Source: Kryptolebias marmoratus
Taxonomy: Eukaryota; Chordata; Actinopteri; Cyprinodontiformes; Rivulidae
DNA length: 64,000 bases
Direction: 5' to 3'
NCBI RefSeq assembly: GCF_001649575.2
Contig: NC_051431.1
Span: forward strand, 17,490,930-17,554,929
The notes beneath the pieces were generated by a model. The model did not search any database, was not told where the DNA came from, and saw only the letters and a program-made list of their open reading frames with translations. Position 1 is the stretch's first letter, and each line of letters starts with the position of its first letter. Below, in pieces: positions 62,600-64,000 of this stretch. A program made the translations under genes and the position numbers.

Positions 62600-62800
62600 G
62601 GCATCATCCATCTGTCTGTCCATCTGTGGACAGTTTCTTGTCCAATGTCTAAACTGATAACCCTTTAATATATCAAGGTCAAACGGCACAGCTGGATACC
62701 TCATGGGTCAAGGATGGTCACTATTGAGTTCAAGATCACAGGGTCAAAGGTCAAGGTCACAGGTGACCCCTTTGTGGAAACCTTGTCTATGTTCCAGCTT
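62600..62800 (+). repeat. Old dispersed repeat with nuclear-receptor half-site cluster
   Basis: CATCTGTCTGTCCATCTGTG and then GGTCAAAGGTCAAGGTCACA recall a fish repeat of unknown class. Inside it, GGGTCAAAGGTCA at 62741-62753 is a DR1 motif, and TCAAGGTCA at 62751-62759 is a perfect extended monomer site of the ERR/NR5A type. Confidence 0.4.
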
Positions 62801-62959
62801 CACATCTGAGTAACATAGAAATGTGAAACCCTTGGGTCCCTAGATAGTGCCTACCAATGGCACGTTATGTACCATTGTTGATACTCTTGTTTCTACTGTA
62901 AACATTTTATTATGAACTCATAGTAAACAAAAACCAACCTAAACAGAAAAATAAAATAT

Positions 62960-62983
62960 TATATATATATATATATATATATA
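62960..62983. repeat. (AT)n microsatellite
   Basis: An AT run of about 24 bases. Confidence 0.9.
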
Positions 62984-62989
62984 ATATGT

Positions 62990-64000
62990 ATGTTGAGTTC
63001 CTTTTAAAAACAGGAATTGACATGTCAGAGCTTTACGAAGTGAGGAATCGAAACAAGGACACGTGTGTTTGATGTAGCTCTACTTTATATACAGTAGTAC
63101 CAAAATTGTAACAATAACAGTAACTGGTAAGCATCATGGATCACAAAATATAAATATGGCTTACTGGACAGCTAGGATTGCATTAAGGGACAAAATTATG
63201 TTTTCAACAACAAACTTTTTCACAAACTCAAATCCTTTCTGCTCCACATCTACAACGACTCCATCTGTAATTATCTGCGTTGCTTAAAGGAGCTGACAGA
63301 ATGAGAACAAACCATTTGTGGCATGAACCAAATGCTAAACTCTATTGAACTGACAGTAGTTTGCACAAACAGAGAACCCAGGATCTGCACAGATGTGCTG
63401 TGGTCTGACAGAGAAGAAAATCTCTCTCCAAATTGAGTTTTCAAATTTCTGAATAACATTTACATAAATAATTGACTCTCAACATCATCCTCTAATCAGT
63501 TTTAGATCAGAGCTCAAGTGTTTTCACTTCCCTGAAAAAAAAAAACTCCTGAGAGGACAGATGAAACATATGGTGTGGTTGTTGTGGAAGTTTTCTTCAG
63601 GAGACCGTCACAAGAATTCAAAGTTTGCCAAGAAGCCCAAAGAAGCAGGAGGGACATAATACCTGCAAGTGATGCTGTGTCGTGTTAAATGAAATCTTTC
63701 CAGGGATTTAAAACTGGAGAAACATTTTTAGACTGCTAGCTCAGTTATTGTGTTGTGGGCCGTCTCATGTAAACACTTTCATAAACAATAATCACTGCAT
63801 AAAATCAAAAATACACACATATGGCAAAAAATCTGTTTGCCAACAATTTTGTTTTTAACAGTTTCACTAATTACTAAACAAAAGTAAATAAAATCCAATG
63901 AAGAATCAACGATGCATTCCTTAAATGTATGATGTGAATTTATTGTTGCTTTGTGCAGATTGTGTGTTTGTGGTTTGAAATTTAAACAATTCTGGTAAAG
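62990..64000. other. Intergenic end of window, no gene seen
   Basis: AT-rich with no recognisable exon. SPHKAP, the mammalian downstream neighbour of PID1, was looked for and not recognised. Confidence 0.45.

Noticed and set aside
1..64000. CRISPR array, operon, bacterial ribosome-binding sites, integron or prophage
   Set aside because: No evenly spaced repeats or dense coding. Spliced vertebrate gene structure rules out a prokaryotic source.

Overview
This looks like nuclear DNA of a bony fish, probably a spiny-rayed (percomorph) teleost. It is AT-rich and full of short decayed transposon copies and microsatellites, and it holds one intron-split vertebrate gene. The teleost call rests on that gene and on Tc1/mariner, hAT-like and tRNA-headed repeats I recognise from teleost genomes. 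The percomorph call is inference.

The one gene I can support is pid1 (phosphotyrosine interaction domain containing 1, also NYGGF4/P-CLI1), on the + strand. Its three coding exons are at 800-829, 15029-15175 and 27131-27631. All junctions are canonical GT/AG in phase 0, and the joined reading frame is 225 codons. A CpG-rich promoter/5' leader lies at about 500-990, and the 3' UTR runs to a poly(A) signal near 29315. The gene therefore fills roughly the first 29.3 kb. Its product is a PTB-domain adaptor of LRP1 and insulin signalling.

Intron 1 (830-15028) holds, near its 5' end, a decayed THAP-like zinc finger (+) and a decayed piece of another multi-copy fish protein family (-), tail to tail. 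These are flanked by two promoter-like patches with perfect CRE palindromes. Further in are a complete non-autonomous hAT element with an 8-bp target duplication, a LINE 3' tail and a second hAT-like element. Intron 2 (15176-27130) holds three copies of a dispersed repeat, a small hairpin element with two oestrogen-response-like palindromes, a long CA repeat and a GC-richer block near 23.0-23.5 kb.

From about 29.35 kb to the end (34.6 kb) I see no gene. This intergenic stretch carries two truncated Tc1/mariner relics, a perfect 29-bp-arm palindrome, two more copies of the intron-2 repeat family, a second dispersed family, tRNA-headed SINE-like repeats, a 151-bp MITE with a 5-bp direct duplication, a LINE 3' relic and several microsatellites. 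In mammals the next gene downstream of PID1 is SPHKAP, but none of its exons is recognisable here. I found no CRISPR array, rRNA, intact tRNA or intact transposase. The most notable observations are the inverted THAP-family relic beside the pid1 promoter, the 58-bp near-perfect palindrome, and the five-copy repeat family.
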